Position numbers and translations under genes: made by a program
Origin: Rhipicephalus microplus
Taxonomy: Eukaryota > Arthropoda > Arachnida > Ixodida > Ixodidae
DNA: 64,000 nucleotides
Assembly: GCF_043290135.1 (NCBI RefSeq)
Contig: NW_027464602.1
Location: forward strand, 4,154,001 to 4,218,000
Reading direction: 5' to 3'
The notes under the pieces: generated by a model
What the model saw: only the letters and a program-made list of their open reading frames with translations
What the model was told of the DNA's origin: nothing
Database searches by the model: none
In this document: piece after piece, positions 6,865-17,624 of the stretch
Layout: every line of letters starts with the position of its first letter
How positions within the stretch are numbered: position 1 is the stretch's first letter

Positions 6865-6938
6865 AGTCCTGCTCTACTCTCACCACCATCAGAACATATC
6901 TTCAAAGCTATCAGCCCAAAGAAAAAAAAGCGCCGCAC

Positions 6939-7012
6939 CACCGCCGGGTGGGCTCGAAACTCCAACCTTTCGGTTAACAGCCGATCGCGCTAGCCAATTG
7001 CGCCACAGAGAC
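6939..7012 (-). tRNA. tRNA-Asn(GTT)-like, class A variant
   Basis: 74 nt with 5' strand GTCTCTG and base 53 T. Copy of 3113-3186. Confidence 0.55.
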
Positions 7013-7087
7013 AGTCCTGCTTCACTCTCACCACCATCAGAACATATCTTCAAAGCTATCAGCCCAAAGAAAAAAAAAGCGCCATAC

Positions 7088-7160
7088 CACAACCGGGTGG
7101 GCTCGAACCTCCGACCTTTTGGTTAACACTGATCGCGCTCACCAATTGCGCCTTGGAGAC
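7088..7160 (-). pseudogene. tRNA-Asn-like, six-base anticodon loop
   Basis: 73 nt. Copy of 3260-3332 with a different trailer (gccataccac on the + strand). Confidence 0.58.
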
Positions 7161-7233
7161 AGTCCTGGTCCACTCTCACCACCATCAGAAAATATCTTCA
7201 AAGCTATCAGCCCAAGAAAAAAAAGCGCCGCAC

Positions 7234-7307
7234 AACCACCGGGTAGGCTCGAACCTCCGACTTTTCGGTTAACAGCCGATCGCGCTAGCCAATTGCGCCA
7301 CGGAGAC
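7234..7307 (-). tRNA. tRNA-Asn(GTT)-like, class C
   Basis: 74 nt. Copy of 3406-3479 but with base 7 G, so 7:66 pairs. Confidence 0.58.
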
Positions 7308-7381
7308 AGTCTTGCTCCACTCTAACCACCATAAGAACATATCTTCAAAGATATCAGCCCAAAGAAAAAAAAGCGCCGCAC

Positions 7382-7455
7382 CACCACTGGGTGGGCTCGA
7401 ACCTCCGACCTTTTGGTTAACAGCCGATCGCGCGTGCTAATTGCGCCACGGAGAC
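7382..7455 (-). tRNA. tRNA-Asn(GTT)-like, class B
   Basis: 74 nt with D loop TTAGCACGCGC and C29:A41 mismatch. Confidence 0.54.
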
Positions 7456-7527
7456 AGTCCTGCTCCACTCTCACCACCATAAGAACATATCTTCGAAGCT
7501 ATCAGCCCAAAACAAAAAGCGCCGCAC

Positions 7528-7601
7528 CACCACTGGGTGGGCTCGAACCTCCGACCTTTTGGTTAACAGCCGATCGCGCTAGCCAATTGCGCCCGGGAGA
7601 C
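7528..7601 (-). tRNA. tRNA-Asn(GTT)-like, class B, CCCGGG at 5' end
   Basis: 74 nt with GTCTCCC 5' strand. The T-run is interrupted as T5-G-T4. Confidence 0.53.
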
Positions 7602-7675
7602 AATCCTGCTCCACTCTCACCACCATCAGAACATATCTTCAAAGCTATCAGCCCAAAGAAAAAAAAGCGCCGCAC

Positions 7676-7749
7676 CACCACCGGGTGGGCTCGAACCTCC
7701 AACTTTCCGGTTAACAGCCGATCACGCTAGCCAATTGCGCCACGGAGAC
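7676..7749 (-). tRNA. tRNA-Asn(GTT)-like, class A
   Basis: 74 nt, identical in plan to the reference unit at 898-971. Confidence 0.6.
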
Positions 7750-7823
7750 AGTCCTGCCCCACTCTCACCACCATCAGAACATATCTTCAAAGCTATCAGC
7801 CCACAGAAAAAAAAGCGCCGCAC

Positions 7824-7897
7824 AACCACCGGGTAGGCTCGAACCTCCGACTTTTCGGTTAACAGCCGATCGCGCGTGCCAATTGCGCCACGGAGAC
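7824..7897 (-). tRNA. tRNA-Asn(GTT)-like, class C
   Basis: 74 nt with D loop GGCACGCGC. Confidence 0.57.
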
Positions 7898-7971
7898 AGT
7901 CCTGCTCCACTCTCACCACCATAAGAACATATCTTCAAAGCTATCAGCCCAAAGAAAAAAAAGCGCCGCAC

Positions 7972-8045
7972 CACCACTGGGTGGGCTCTAACCTCCGTCC
8001 TTTTGGTTAACAGCCGATCGCGCTATCCAATTGCGCCACGGAGAC
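7972..8045 (-). tRNA. tRNA-Asn(GTT)-like, class B, broken B box
   Basis: 74 nt. The T loop is TTAGAGC, changing a key B-box C. Confidence 0.5.
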
Positions 8046-8117
8046 AATCCTGCTCCACTATCACCACAATTAGAACATATCTTCAAAGCTATCAGCCCAA
8101 AAAAAAAAGCGCCGCAC

Positions 8118-8191
8118 CACCACCGGGTGGGCTCGAACCTCCAACCTTTCGGTTAACAGCAGATCGCGCTAGCCAATCGCGCCACGGAGAC
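8118..8191 (-). tRNA. tRNA-Asn(GTT)-like, class A
   Basis: 74 nt with 30:40 mismatch and an intact B box. Confidence 0.55.
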
Positions 8192-8265
8192 AATCGTGCT
8201 CCACTCTCACCACCATCAGAACATATCTTCAAAGCTATCAGCGCAAAGAAAAAAAAGCGCCGCAC

Positions 8266-8339
8266 CACCACCGGGTGGGCTCTAACCTCCAACCTTTCGG
8301 TTAACAGCCGATCGCGCAAGCCGATTTCGCCATGGAGAC
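8266..8339 (-). tRNA. tRNA-Asn(GTT)-like, class A, broken B box
   Basis: 74 nt with T loop TTAGAGC, altered D arm and base 7 A. Confidence 0.48.
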
Positions 8340-8412
8340 ACTCCTGCTCCACTCTCACCACCATCAGAACATATCTTCAAAGGTATCAGCCCAAAGAAAA
8401 AAAGCGCCGCAC

Positions 8413-8486
8413 CACCACTGGGTGGGCTCGAACCTCCGACTTTTCGGTTAACAGCCGAACGCGCTAGCCAATTGCGCCACGGAGGC
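8413..8486 (-). tRNA. tRNA-Asn(GTT)-like, class B, canonical anticodon stem
   Basis: 74 nt. The anticodon stem is TTCGG/CCGAA, fully paired as in ordinary eukaryotic tRNA-Asn, with 5' strand GCCTCCG. 51:63 and two acceptor positions remain unpaired. Confidence 0.62.
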
Positions 8487-8560
8487 AGTCCTGCTCCACT
8501 ATCACCACCACCAGAACATATCTTCAAAGCTATCAGCTCAAAGAAAAAAAACCACCGCAC

Positions 8561-8634
8561 CACCACCGGGTGGGCTCGAACCTCCAACCCTTCGGTTAAC
8601 AGCCAATCGCGCTAGCCAATTGCGCCACGGAGAC
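8561..8634 (-). tRNA. tRNA-Asn(GTT)-like, class A
   Basis: 74 nt with variable region AGGGTT and ATTGG stem strand. Confidence 0.57.
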
Positions 8635-8707
8635 AGTCCTGCTCCACTCTCACCACCATCAGAACATATCTTCAAAGCTATCAGCACAAAGAAAAAAAGC
8701 GCCGCAC

Positions 8708-8781
8708 CACCACCGGGTGGGCTCGAACCTCCAACCTTTCGGTTAACAGCCGATCGCGCTAGCCAACTGCGCCATGGAGAC
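8708..8781 (-). tRNA. tRNA-Asn(GTT)-like, class A
   Basis: 74 nt with base 7 A. Same as 1341-1414. Confidence 0.57.
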
Positions 8782-8853
8782 AGTCGTGCTCCACTCACAC
8801 CACCATCAGAACATATTTTCAAAGCTATCAGCGCAAAGAAAAAAGCAACACAC

Positions 8854-8927
8854 CACTCCCGGGAGGGATCGCAACTCCAACCTTTCGGTTAACAGCCGAT
8901 CGCGCTAGACAATTGCGCCACGGAGAC
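8854..8927 (-). tRNA. tRNA-Asn(GTT)-like, class D, broken T loop
   Basis: 74 nt with T-loop sequence TTGCGATC. T6 terminator. Confidence 0.5.
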
Positions 8928-9001
8928 AGTCCTGCTCTACTCTCACCAACATCAGAACATATCTTCAAAGCTATTAGCCCGAAGAAAAAAAAGCGCTGCA
9001 C

Positions 9002-9075
9002 CACCGCCGGGTGGGCTCGAAACTTCAACCTTTCGGTTAACAGCCGATCACGCTAGCCAATTGCGCCACGGAGAC
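9002..9075 (-). tRNA. tRNA-Asn(GTT)-like, class A variant
   Basis: 74 nt. The T-stem 5' strand GAAGT gives a further mismatch. CGGCGGT acceptor strand. Confidence 0.52.
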
Positions 9076-9149
9076 AGTCCTGCTCCACTCTCACCACCAT
9101 CAGAACATATCTTCAAAGCTATCAGCCCAAAGAAAAAAAAGCGCCGCAC

Positions 9150-9223
9150 CACCACTGGGTGGGCTCGAACCTCCGACCTTTTGGTTAACAGCCGATCTCG
9201 CTATCCAATTGCGCCACGGAGAC
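9150..9223 (-). tRNA. tRNA-Asn(GTT)-like, class B
   Basis: 74 nt with C29:A41 mismatch and D-stem strand GCGA. Confidence 0.53.
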
Positions 9224-9297
9224 AATCCTGCTCCACTCTCACCACAATTAGAACATATCTTCAAAGGTATCAGCCCAAAGAAAAAAAAGCGCCGCAC

Positions 9298-9371
9298 CAC
9301 CACTGGGTGGGCTCGAACCTCCAACCTTTCGGTTAACAGCCGATCGCGCTAGCCAACTGCGCCATGGAGAC
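9298..9371 (-). tRNA. tRNA-Asn(GTT)-like, class B with class A anticodon side
   Basis: 74 nt. The acceptor/T-stem 3' part is class B, but the anticodon stem (ATCGG/CCGAA) and base 7 A match the class A unit at 8708-8781: a recombinant unit. Confidence 0.55.
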
Positions 9372-9443
9372 AGTCGTGCTCCACTCACACCACCATCAGA
9401 ACATATTTTCAAAGCTATCAGCGCAAAGAAAAAAGCAACACAC

Positions 9444-9516
9444 CACTCCCGGGAGGGATCGCAACTCCGACCTTTTGGTTAACACTGATCGCGCTCACCA
9501 ATTGCGCCTTGGAGAC
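9444..9516 (-). pseudogene. Chimeric tRNA-Asn-like unit, class D joined to six-base-loop type
   Basis: 73 nt. The T-arm side is class D with the gatcgca loop; the anticodon and D arms are those of the 3260-3332 type. The switch lies at about 9466-9475, within the variable region. Confidence 0.6.
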
Positions 9517-9589
9517 AGTCCTGGTCCACTCTCACCACCATCAGAAAATATCTTCAAAGCTATCAGCCCAAGAAAAAAAAGCGCCGCAC

Positions 9590-9663
9590 CACCACTGGGT
9601 GGGCTCGAACCTCCGACCTTTTGGTTAACAGCCGATCGCGCTAGCCGATTGCGCCCGGGAGAC
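9590..9663 (-). tRNA. tRNA-Asn(GTT)-like, class B, CCCGGG at 5' end
   Basis: 74 nt. Copy of 4582-4655, 5008 bp away. Confidence 0.53.
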
Positions 9664-9737
9664 AATCCTGCTCCACTCTCACCACCATCAGAACATATCT
9701 TCAAAGCTATCAGCCCAAAGAAAAAAAAGCGCCGCAC

Positions 9738-9811
9738 CACCACCGGGTGGGCTCGAACCTCCAACTTTCCGGTTAACAGCCGATCACGCTAGCCAATTGC
9801 GCCACGGAGGC
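9738..9811 (-). tRNA. tRNA-Asn(GTT)-like, class A
   Basis: 74 nt. Copy of 4730-4803 with GCCTCCG 5' strand. Confidence 0.6.
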
Positions 9812-9885
9812 AGTCCTGCTCCACTCTCACCACCATCAGAACATATCTTCAAAGCTATCAGCCCACAGAAAAAAAAGCGCCGCAC

Positions 9886-9959
9886 AACCACCGGGTAGGC
9901 TCGAACCTCCGACTTTTCGGTTAACAGCCGATCGCGCGTGCCAATTGCGCCACGGAGAC
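9886..9959 (-). tRNA. tRNA-Asn(GTT)-like, class C
   Basis: 74 nt. Copy of 4878-4951. From here on the array continues at the same 147-bp spacing and only notable units are listed singly. Confidence 0.57.
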
Positions 9960-10657
9960 AGTCCTGCTCCACTCTCACCACCATAAGAACATATCTTCAA
10001 AGCTATCAGCCCAAAGAAAAAAAGCGCCGCACCACCACTGGGTGGGCTCGAACCTCCGACCTTTGGTTAACAGCCGATCTCGCTATCCAATATCGCCACG
10101 GAGACAATCCTGCTCCACTCTCACCACAATTAGAACACATCTTCATAGCTATCAGCCCAAAAAAAGCGCCGCACCACCACCAGGTGGGCTCGAACCTCCA
10201 ACCTTTCGGTTAACAGCAGATCGCGCTAGCCAATCGCGCCACGGAGACAATCGTGCTCCACTCTCACCACCATCAGAACATATCTTCAAAGCTATCAGCG
10301 CAAAGAAAAAAAAGCGCCGCACCACCACCGGGTGGGCTCGAACCTCCAACCTTTCGGTTAACAGCCGATCGCGCAAGCCGATTTCGCCATGGAGACACTC
10401 CTGCTCCACTCTCACCACCATCAGAACATATCTTCAAAGGTATCAGCCCAAAGAAAAAAAAGCGCCGCACCACCACTGCGTGGGCTCGAACCTCCGACTT
10501 TTCGGTTAACAGCCGATCGCGCTAGCCAATTGCGCCACGGAGCCAGTCCTGCTCCACTCTCACCACCATCAGAACATATCTTCAAAGCTATCAGCCCAAA
10601 GAAAAAAAACAACCACACCACCACCGGGTGGGCTCGAACCTCCAACCTTTCGGTTAA

Positions 10658-11394
10658 CAGCCAATCGCGCTAGCCAATTGCGCCACGGAGACAGTCCTGC
10701 TCCACTCTCACCACCATCAGAACATATCTTCAAAGCTATCAGCACAAAGAAAAAAAGCGCCGCACCACCACCGGGTGGGCTCGAACCTCCAACCTTTCGG
10801 TTAACAGCCGATCGCGCTAGCCAACTGCGCCATGGAGACAGTCGTGCTCCACTCACACCACCATCAGAACATATTTTCAAAGCTATCAGCGCAAAGAAAA
10901 AAGCAACACACCACTCCCGGGAGGGATCGCAACTCCAACCTTTCGGTTAACAGCCGATCGCGCTAGACAATTGCGCCACGGAGACAGTCCTGCTCTACTC
11001 TCACCAACATCAGAACATATCTTCAAAGCTATTAGCCCGAAGAAAAAAAAGCGCTGCACCACCGCCGGGTGGGCTCGAAACTCCAACCTTTCGGTTAACA
11101 GCCGATCACGCTAGCCAATTGCGCCACGGAGACAGTCCTGCTCCACTCTCACCACCATCAGAACATATCTTCAAAGCTATCAGCCCAAAGAAAAAAAAGC
11201 GCCGCACCACCACTGGGTGGGCTCGAACCTCCGACCTTTTGGTTAACAGCCGATCTCGCTATCCAATTGCGCCACGGAGACAATCCTGCTCCACTCTCAC
11301 CACAATTAGAACATATCTTCAAAGGTATCAGCCCAAAGAAAAAAAAGCGCCGCACCACCACTGGGTGGGCTCGAACCTCCGACTTTTCGGTTAA
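10658..11394 (-). repeat. Five-unit duplication, copy 2 (offset 2058 bp)
   Basis: Partner of 8600-9336. It overlaps the 5008-bp duplication at 9583-11175, so at least two separate events built this region. Confidence 0.8.
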
Positions 11395-14157
11395 CAGCCG
11401 ATCGCGCTAGCCAATTGCGCCACGGAGGCAGTCCTGCTCCACTCTCACCACCATCAGAACATATCTTCAAAGCTATCAGCCCAAAGAAAAAAACCACCGC
11501 ACCACCACCGGGTGGGCTCGAACCTCCAACCTTTCGGTTAACAGCCAATCGCGCTAGCCAATTGCGCCACGGAGACACTCCTGCTCCACTCTCACCACCA
11601 TCACAACATATCTTCAAAGGTATCAGCCCAAAGAAAAAAAAGCGCCGCACCACCACTGGGTGGGCTCGAACCTCCGACTTTTCGGTTAACAGCCGATCGC
11701 GCTAGCCAATTGCGCCACGGAGGCAGTCCTGCTCCACTCTCACCACCATCAGAACATATCTTCAAAGCTATCAGCTCAAATAAAAAAACCACCGCACCAC
11801 CACCGGGTGGGCTCGAACCTCCAACCTTTCGGTTAACAGCCAATCGCGCTAGCCAATTGCGCCACGGAGACAGTCCTGCTCCACTCTCACCACCATCAGA
11901 ACATATCTTCAAAGCTATCAGCACAAAGAAAAAAAGCGCCGCACCACCACCGGGTGGGCTCGAACCTCCAACCTTTCGGTTAACAGCCGATCGCGCAAGC
12001 CGATTTCGCCATGGAGACACTCCTGCTCCACTCTCACCACCATCAGAACATATCTTCAAAGGTATCAGCCCAAAGAAAAAAAAGCGCCGCACCACCACTG
12101 GGTGGGCTCGAACCTCCGACTTTTCGGTTAACAGTCGATCGCGCTAGCCAATTGCGCCACGGAGGCAGTCCTGCTCCACTCTCACCACCATCAGAACATA
12201 TCTTCAAAGCTATCAGCCCAAAGAAAAAACCACCGCACCACCACCGGGTGGGCTCGAACCTGCAACCTTTCGGTTAACAGCCAATCGCGCTAGCCAATTG
12301 CGCCACGGAGACACTCCTGCTCCACTCTCACCACCATCACAACATATCTTCAAAGGTATCAGCCCAAAGAAAAAAAAGCGCCGCACCACCACTGGGTGGG
12401 CTCGAACCTCCGACTTTTCGGTTAACAGCCGATCGCGCTAGCCAATTGCGCCACGGAGGCAGTCCTGCTCCACTCTCACCACCATCAGAACATATCTTCA
12501 AAGCTATCAGCTCAAATAAAAAAACCACCGCACCACCACCGGGTGGGCTCGAACCTCCAACCTTTCGGTTAACAGCCGATCGCGCTAGCCAATTGCGCCA
12601 CGGAGGCAGTCCTGCTCCACTCTCACCACCATCAGAACATATCTTCAAAGCTATCAGCCCAAAGAAAAAAAACCACCGCACCACCACCGTGGGGGCTCGA
12701 ATCTCCAACCTTTCGGTTAACAGCCAATCGCGCTAGCCAATTGCGCCACGGAGACAGTCCTGCTCCACTCTCACAACCATCAGAACATATCTTCAAAGCT
12801 ATCAGCACAAAGAAAAAAAGCGCCGCACCACCACCGGGTGGGCTCGAACCTCCAACCTTTCGGTTAACAGCCGATCGCGCTAGCCAACTGCGCCATGGAG
12901 ACAGTCGTGCTCCACTCACACCACCATCAGAACATATCTTCAAAGCTATCAGCCCAAAGAAAAAAAAGCGCCGCACCACCACCGGGTGGGCTCGAACCTC
13001 CAACTTTCCGGTTAACAGCCGATCACGCTAGCCAATTGCGCCACGGAGACAGTCCTGCTCCACTCTCACCACCATCAGAACATATCTTCAAAGCTATCAG
13101 CCCACAGAAAAAAAAGCGCCGCACAACCACCGGGTAGGCTCGAACCTCCGACTTTTCGGTTAACAGCCGATCGCGCGTGCCAATTGCGCCACGGAGACAG
13201 TCCTGCTCCACTCTCACCACCATAAGAACATATCTTCAAAGCTATCAGCCCAAAGAAAAAAAAGCGCCGCACCACCACTGGGTGGGCTCGAACCTCCGAC
13301 CTTTTGGTTAACAGCCGATCTCGCTATCCAATTGCGCCACGGAGACAGTCCTGCTCCATTCTCACCACCATCAGAACATATCTTCAAAGCTATCAGCCCA
13401 CAGAAAAAAAAGCGCCGCACAACCACCGGGTAGGCTCGAACCTCCGACTTTTCGGTTAACAGCCGATCGCGCTAGCCAATTGCGCCACGGAGACAGTCCT
13501 GCTCCACTCTAACCACCATAAGAACATATCTTCAAAGCTATCAGCCCAAAGAAAAAAAAGCGCCGCACCACCACTGGGTGGGTTCGAACCTCCGACCTTT
13601 TGGTTAACAGCCGATCGCGCTAGCCAATTGCGCCACGGAGACAATCCTGCTCCACTCTCACCACCATCAGAACATATCTTCAAAGCTATCAGCCCAAAGA
13701 AAAAAAAGCGCCGCACCACCACCGGGTGGGCTTGAACCTCCAACTTTCCGGTTAACAGCCGATCACGCTAGCCAATTGCGCCACGGAGACAGTCCTGCTC
13801 CATTCTCACCACCATCAGAACATATCTTCAAAGCTATCAGCCCACAGAAAAAAAGCGCCGCACAACAACCGGGTAGGCTCGAACCTCCGACTTTTCGGTT
13901 AACAGCCGATCGCGCTAGCCAATTGCGCCACGGACACAGTCCTGCTCCACTCTCACCACCATAAGAACATATCTTCAAAGCTATCAGCCCAAAGAAAAAA
14001 AAGCGCCGCACCACCACTGGGTGGGCTCGAACCTCCGACCATTTGGTTAACAGCCGATCGCGCTAGCCAATTGCGCCACGGAGACAATCCTGCTCCACTC
14101 TCACCACCATAAGAACATATCTTCAAAGCTATCAGCCCGAAGAAAAAAGCAACACAC

Positions 14158-14231
14158 CACTTCCGGGAGGGCTCGAAACTCCAACCTTTCGGTACACAGC
14201 CGATCGCGCTAGCCAATTGCGCCACGGAGAC
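14158..14231 (-). tRNA. tRNA-like unit with anticodon GTG, class D
   Basis: Loop CTGTGTA. Inside copy 1 of the 23-unit block near its left end. D loop AATTGGCTA, while the 2818 and 6643 copies have AATGGGCTA. Confidence 0.55.
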
Positions 14232-16372
14232 AATCTTGCTCCCTTCTCACCACCATCACAACATATCTTCAAAGGTATCAGCCCAAAGAAAAAAAAGCGC
14301 CGCACCACCACTGGGTGGGCTCGAACCTCCGACTTTTCGGTTAACAGCCGATCGCGCTAGCCAATTGCGCCACGGAGGCAGTCCTGCTCCACTCTCACCA
14401 CCATCAGAACATATCTTCAAAGCTATCAGCTCAAATAAAAAAACCACCGCACCACCACCGGGTGGGCTCGAACCTCCAACCTTTCGGTTAACAGCCGATC
14501 GCGCTAGCCAATTGCGCCACGGAGGCAGTCCTGCTCCACTCTCACCACCATCAGAACATATCTTCAAAGCTATCAGCCCAAAGAAAAAAAACCACCGCAC
14601 CACCACCGTGGGGGCTCGAATCTCCAACCTTTCGGTTAACAGCCAATCGCGCTAGCCAATTGCGCCACGGAGACAGTCCTGCTCCACTCTCACAACCATC
14701 AGAACATATCTTCAAAGCTATCAGCACAAAGAAAAAAAGCGCCGCACCACCACCGGGTGGGCTCGAACCTCCAACCTTTCGGTTAACAGCCGATCGCGCT
14801 AGCCAACTGCGCCATGGAGACAGTCGTGCTCCACTCACACCACCATCAGAACATATCTTCAAAGCTATCAGCCCAAAGAAAAAAAAGCGCCGCACCACCA
14901 CCGGGTGGGCTCGAACCTCCAACTTTCCGGTTAACAGCCGATCACGCTAGCCAATTGCGCCACGGAGACAGTCCTGCTCCACTCTCACCACCATCAGAAC
15001 ATATCTTCAAAGCTATCAGCCCACAGAAAAAAAAGCGCCGCACAACCACCGGGTAGGCTCGAACCTCCGACTTTTCGGTTAACAGCCGATCGCGCGTGCC
15101 AATTGCGCCACGGAGACAGTCCTGCTCCACTCTCACCACCATAAGAACATATCTTCAAAGCTATCAGCCCAAAGAAAAAAAAGCGCCGCACCACCACTGG
15201 GTGGGCTCGAACCTCCGACCTTTTGGTTAACAGCCGATCTCGCTATCCAATTGCGCCACGGAGACAATCCTGCTCCACTCTCACCACCATCAGAACATAT
15301 CTTCAAAGCTATCAGCCCAAAGAAAAAAAAAGCGCCGCACAACCACCGGGTAGGCTCGAACCTCCGACGTTTTGGTTAACACCGATTGCGCTCGCCAATT
15401 GCGCCACGGAGACAGTCCTGCTCCACTCTCACCACCATCAGAACATATCTTCAAAGCTATCAGCACAAAGAGAAAAAAGCACTTTACCACCACCGGGTGG
15501 GCTCGAACCTCCAACTTTTCGGTTAACAGCCGATCACGCTGACCAATTGCGCCACGGAGACAGTCCTGCTCCACTCTCACCACCATCAGAACATATCTTC
15601 AAAGCTATCAGCCCACAGAAAAAAAAGCGCCGCACAACCACCGGGTAGGCTCGAACCTCCGACTTTTCGGTTAACAGCCGATCGCGCTAGCCAATTGCGC
15701 CACGGAGACAGTCCTGCTCCACTCTAACCACCATAAGAACATATCTTCAAAGCTATCAGCCCAAAGAAAAAAAAGCGCCGCACCACCACTGGGTGGGTTC
15801 GAACCTCCGACCTTTTGGTTAACAGCCGATCGCGCTAGCCAATTGCGCCACGGAGACAATCCTGCTCCACTCTCACCACCATCAGAACATATCTTCAAAG
15901 CTATCAGCCCAAAGAAAAAAAAGCGCCGCACCACCACCGGGTGGGCTTGAACCTCCAACTTTCCGGTTAACAGCCGATCACGCTAGCCAATTGCGCCACG
16001 GAGACAGTCCTGCTCCATTCTCACCACCATCAGAACATATCTTCAAAGCTATCAGCCCACAGAAAAAAAGCGCCGCACAACAACCGGGTAGGCTCGAACC
16101 TCCGACTTTTCGGTTAACAGCCGATCGCGCTAGCCAATTGCGCCACGGACACAGTCCTGCTCCACTCTCACCACCATAAGAACATATCTTCAAAGCTATC
16201 AGCCCAAAGAAAAAAAAGCGCCGCACCACCACTGGGTGGGCTCGAACCTCCGACCATTTGGTTAACAGCCGATCGCGCTAGCCAATTGCGCCACGGAGAC
16301 AATCCTGCTCCACTCTCACCACCATAAGAACATATCTTCAAAGCTATCAGCCCGAAGAAAAAAGCAACACAC

Positions 16373-16446
16373 CACTTCCGGGAGGGCTCGAAACTCCAAC
16401 CTTTCGGTACACAGCCGATCGCGCTAGCCAATTGCGCCACGGAGAC
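16373..16446 (-). tRNA. tRNA-like unit with anticodon GTG, class D
   Basis: Loop CTGTGTA. Second GTG unit in copy 1 of the 23-unit block. Confidence 0.55.
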
Positions 16447-17550
16447 AATCTTGCTCCCTTCTCACCACCATCAGAACATAACTTCAAAGCTATCATCCCA
16501 AAGAAAAAAAAGCACCGCGCCACCACCGGGTGGGCTCGAACCTCCAACCTTTCGGTTAACAGCCGATCTCGCTAGCCAATTGCACCACGGAGACAGTCCT
16601 GCTCTACTCTCACCACCATCAGAACATATCTTCAAAGCTATCAGCCCAAAGAAAAAAAAGCGCCGCACCACCGCCGGGTGGGCTCGAAACTCCAACCTTT
16701 CGGTTAACAGCCGATCGCGCTAGCCAATTGCGCCACAGAGACAGTCCTGCTTCACTCTCACCACCATCAGAACATATCTTCAAAGCTATCATCCAAAGAA
16801 AAAAAAGCGCCATACCACAACCGGGTGGGCTCGAACCTCCGACCTTTTGGTTAACAGCCGATCGCGCTAGCCAATTGCGCCACGGAGACAATCCTGCTCC
16901 ACTCTCACCACCATAAGAACATATCTTCAAAGCTATCAGCCCGAAGAAAAAAGCAACACACCACTTCCGGGAGGGCTCGAAACTCCAACTTTTCGGTCAA
17001 CAGCCGATCGCGCTAGCCAATTGCCCCACGGAGACAGTCGTGCTCAACTCTCACCACCGTAAGAACATTTCTTCAGAGCTATCACCCCAAAGAAAAAAAA
17101 AGCGCCGCACCACCACCGGTTGGGCTAGAACCTCCAACCTTTCGGTTAACAGCCGATCGCGCTAGCCAATTGCGCAACGAAGACAGTCCTGCTCCACTCT
17201 CACCACCATCAGAACATATCTTCAAAGCTATTACAGCAAAGAAAAAAGCAACACACCACTCCCAGGAGGGCTCGAACCTCCAACTTTACGGTTAACAGCC
17301 GATCGCGCTAGCCAATTGCGCCACGGACACAGTCCTGCTCCACTCTCACCACCATAAGAACATATCTTCAAAGCTATCAGCCCAAAGAAAAAAAAGCGCC
17401 GCACCACCACTGGGTGGGCTCGAACCTCCGACCATTTGGTTAACAGCCGATCGCGCTAGCCAATTGCGCCACGGAGACAATCCTGCTCCACTCTCACCAC
17501 CATAAGAACATATCTTCAAAGCTATCAGCCCGAAGAAAAAAGCAACACAC

Positions 17551-17624
17551 CACTTCCGGGAGGGCTCGAAACTCCAACCTTTCGGTACACAGCCGATCGC
17601 GCTAGCCAATTGCGCCACGGAGAC
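17551..17624 (-). tRNA. tRNA-like unit with anticodon GTG, class D
   Basis: Loop CTGTGTA. Copy of 14158-14231 exactly 3393 bp away. Confidence 0.55.

Larger units (their letters stand above)
6425..8160 (-). repeat. Higher-order duplication, copy 2 (offset ~3826-3832 bp)
   Basis: Partner of 2600-4330. It shares the order of class B, GTG-anticodon, class A and 73-nt units, with scattered single-base differences. Confidence 0.8.
8600..9336 (-). repeat. Five-unit duplication, copy 1 (offset 2058 bp)
   Basis: Five units repeated at 10658-11394, 14 units away. Single-base differences exist, for example gaaacttc here against gaaactcc in the partner near 9021 and 11079. Confidence 0.8.
9583..11175 (-). 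repeat. Higher-order duplication, copy 2 (offset ~5008 bp)
   Basis: Partner of 4575-6170. Differences are single bases, such as a cggagccag variant at the 5' end of one unit near 10540, and a few A-run length changes. Confidence 0.85.
13899..17291 (-). repeat. 23-unit higher-order repeat (3393 bp), copy 1
   Basis: Immediately followed by a near-identical copy at 17292-20684. Matching landmarks at a 3393-bp offset include GTG-anticodon units (14158 and 17551; 16373 and 19766), a unit with the tcaccaccgtaag spacer variant (near 17050 and 20443), and the cggacacag 5'-end variant at both block starts. Adjacent copies in direct order indicate a tandem duplication of the whole block. Confidence 0.9.
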
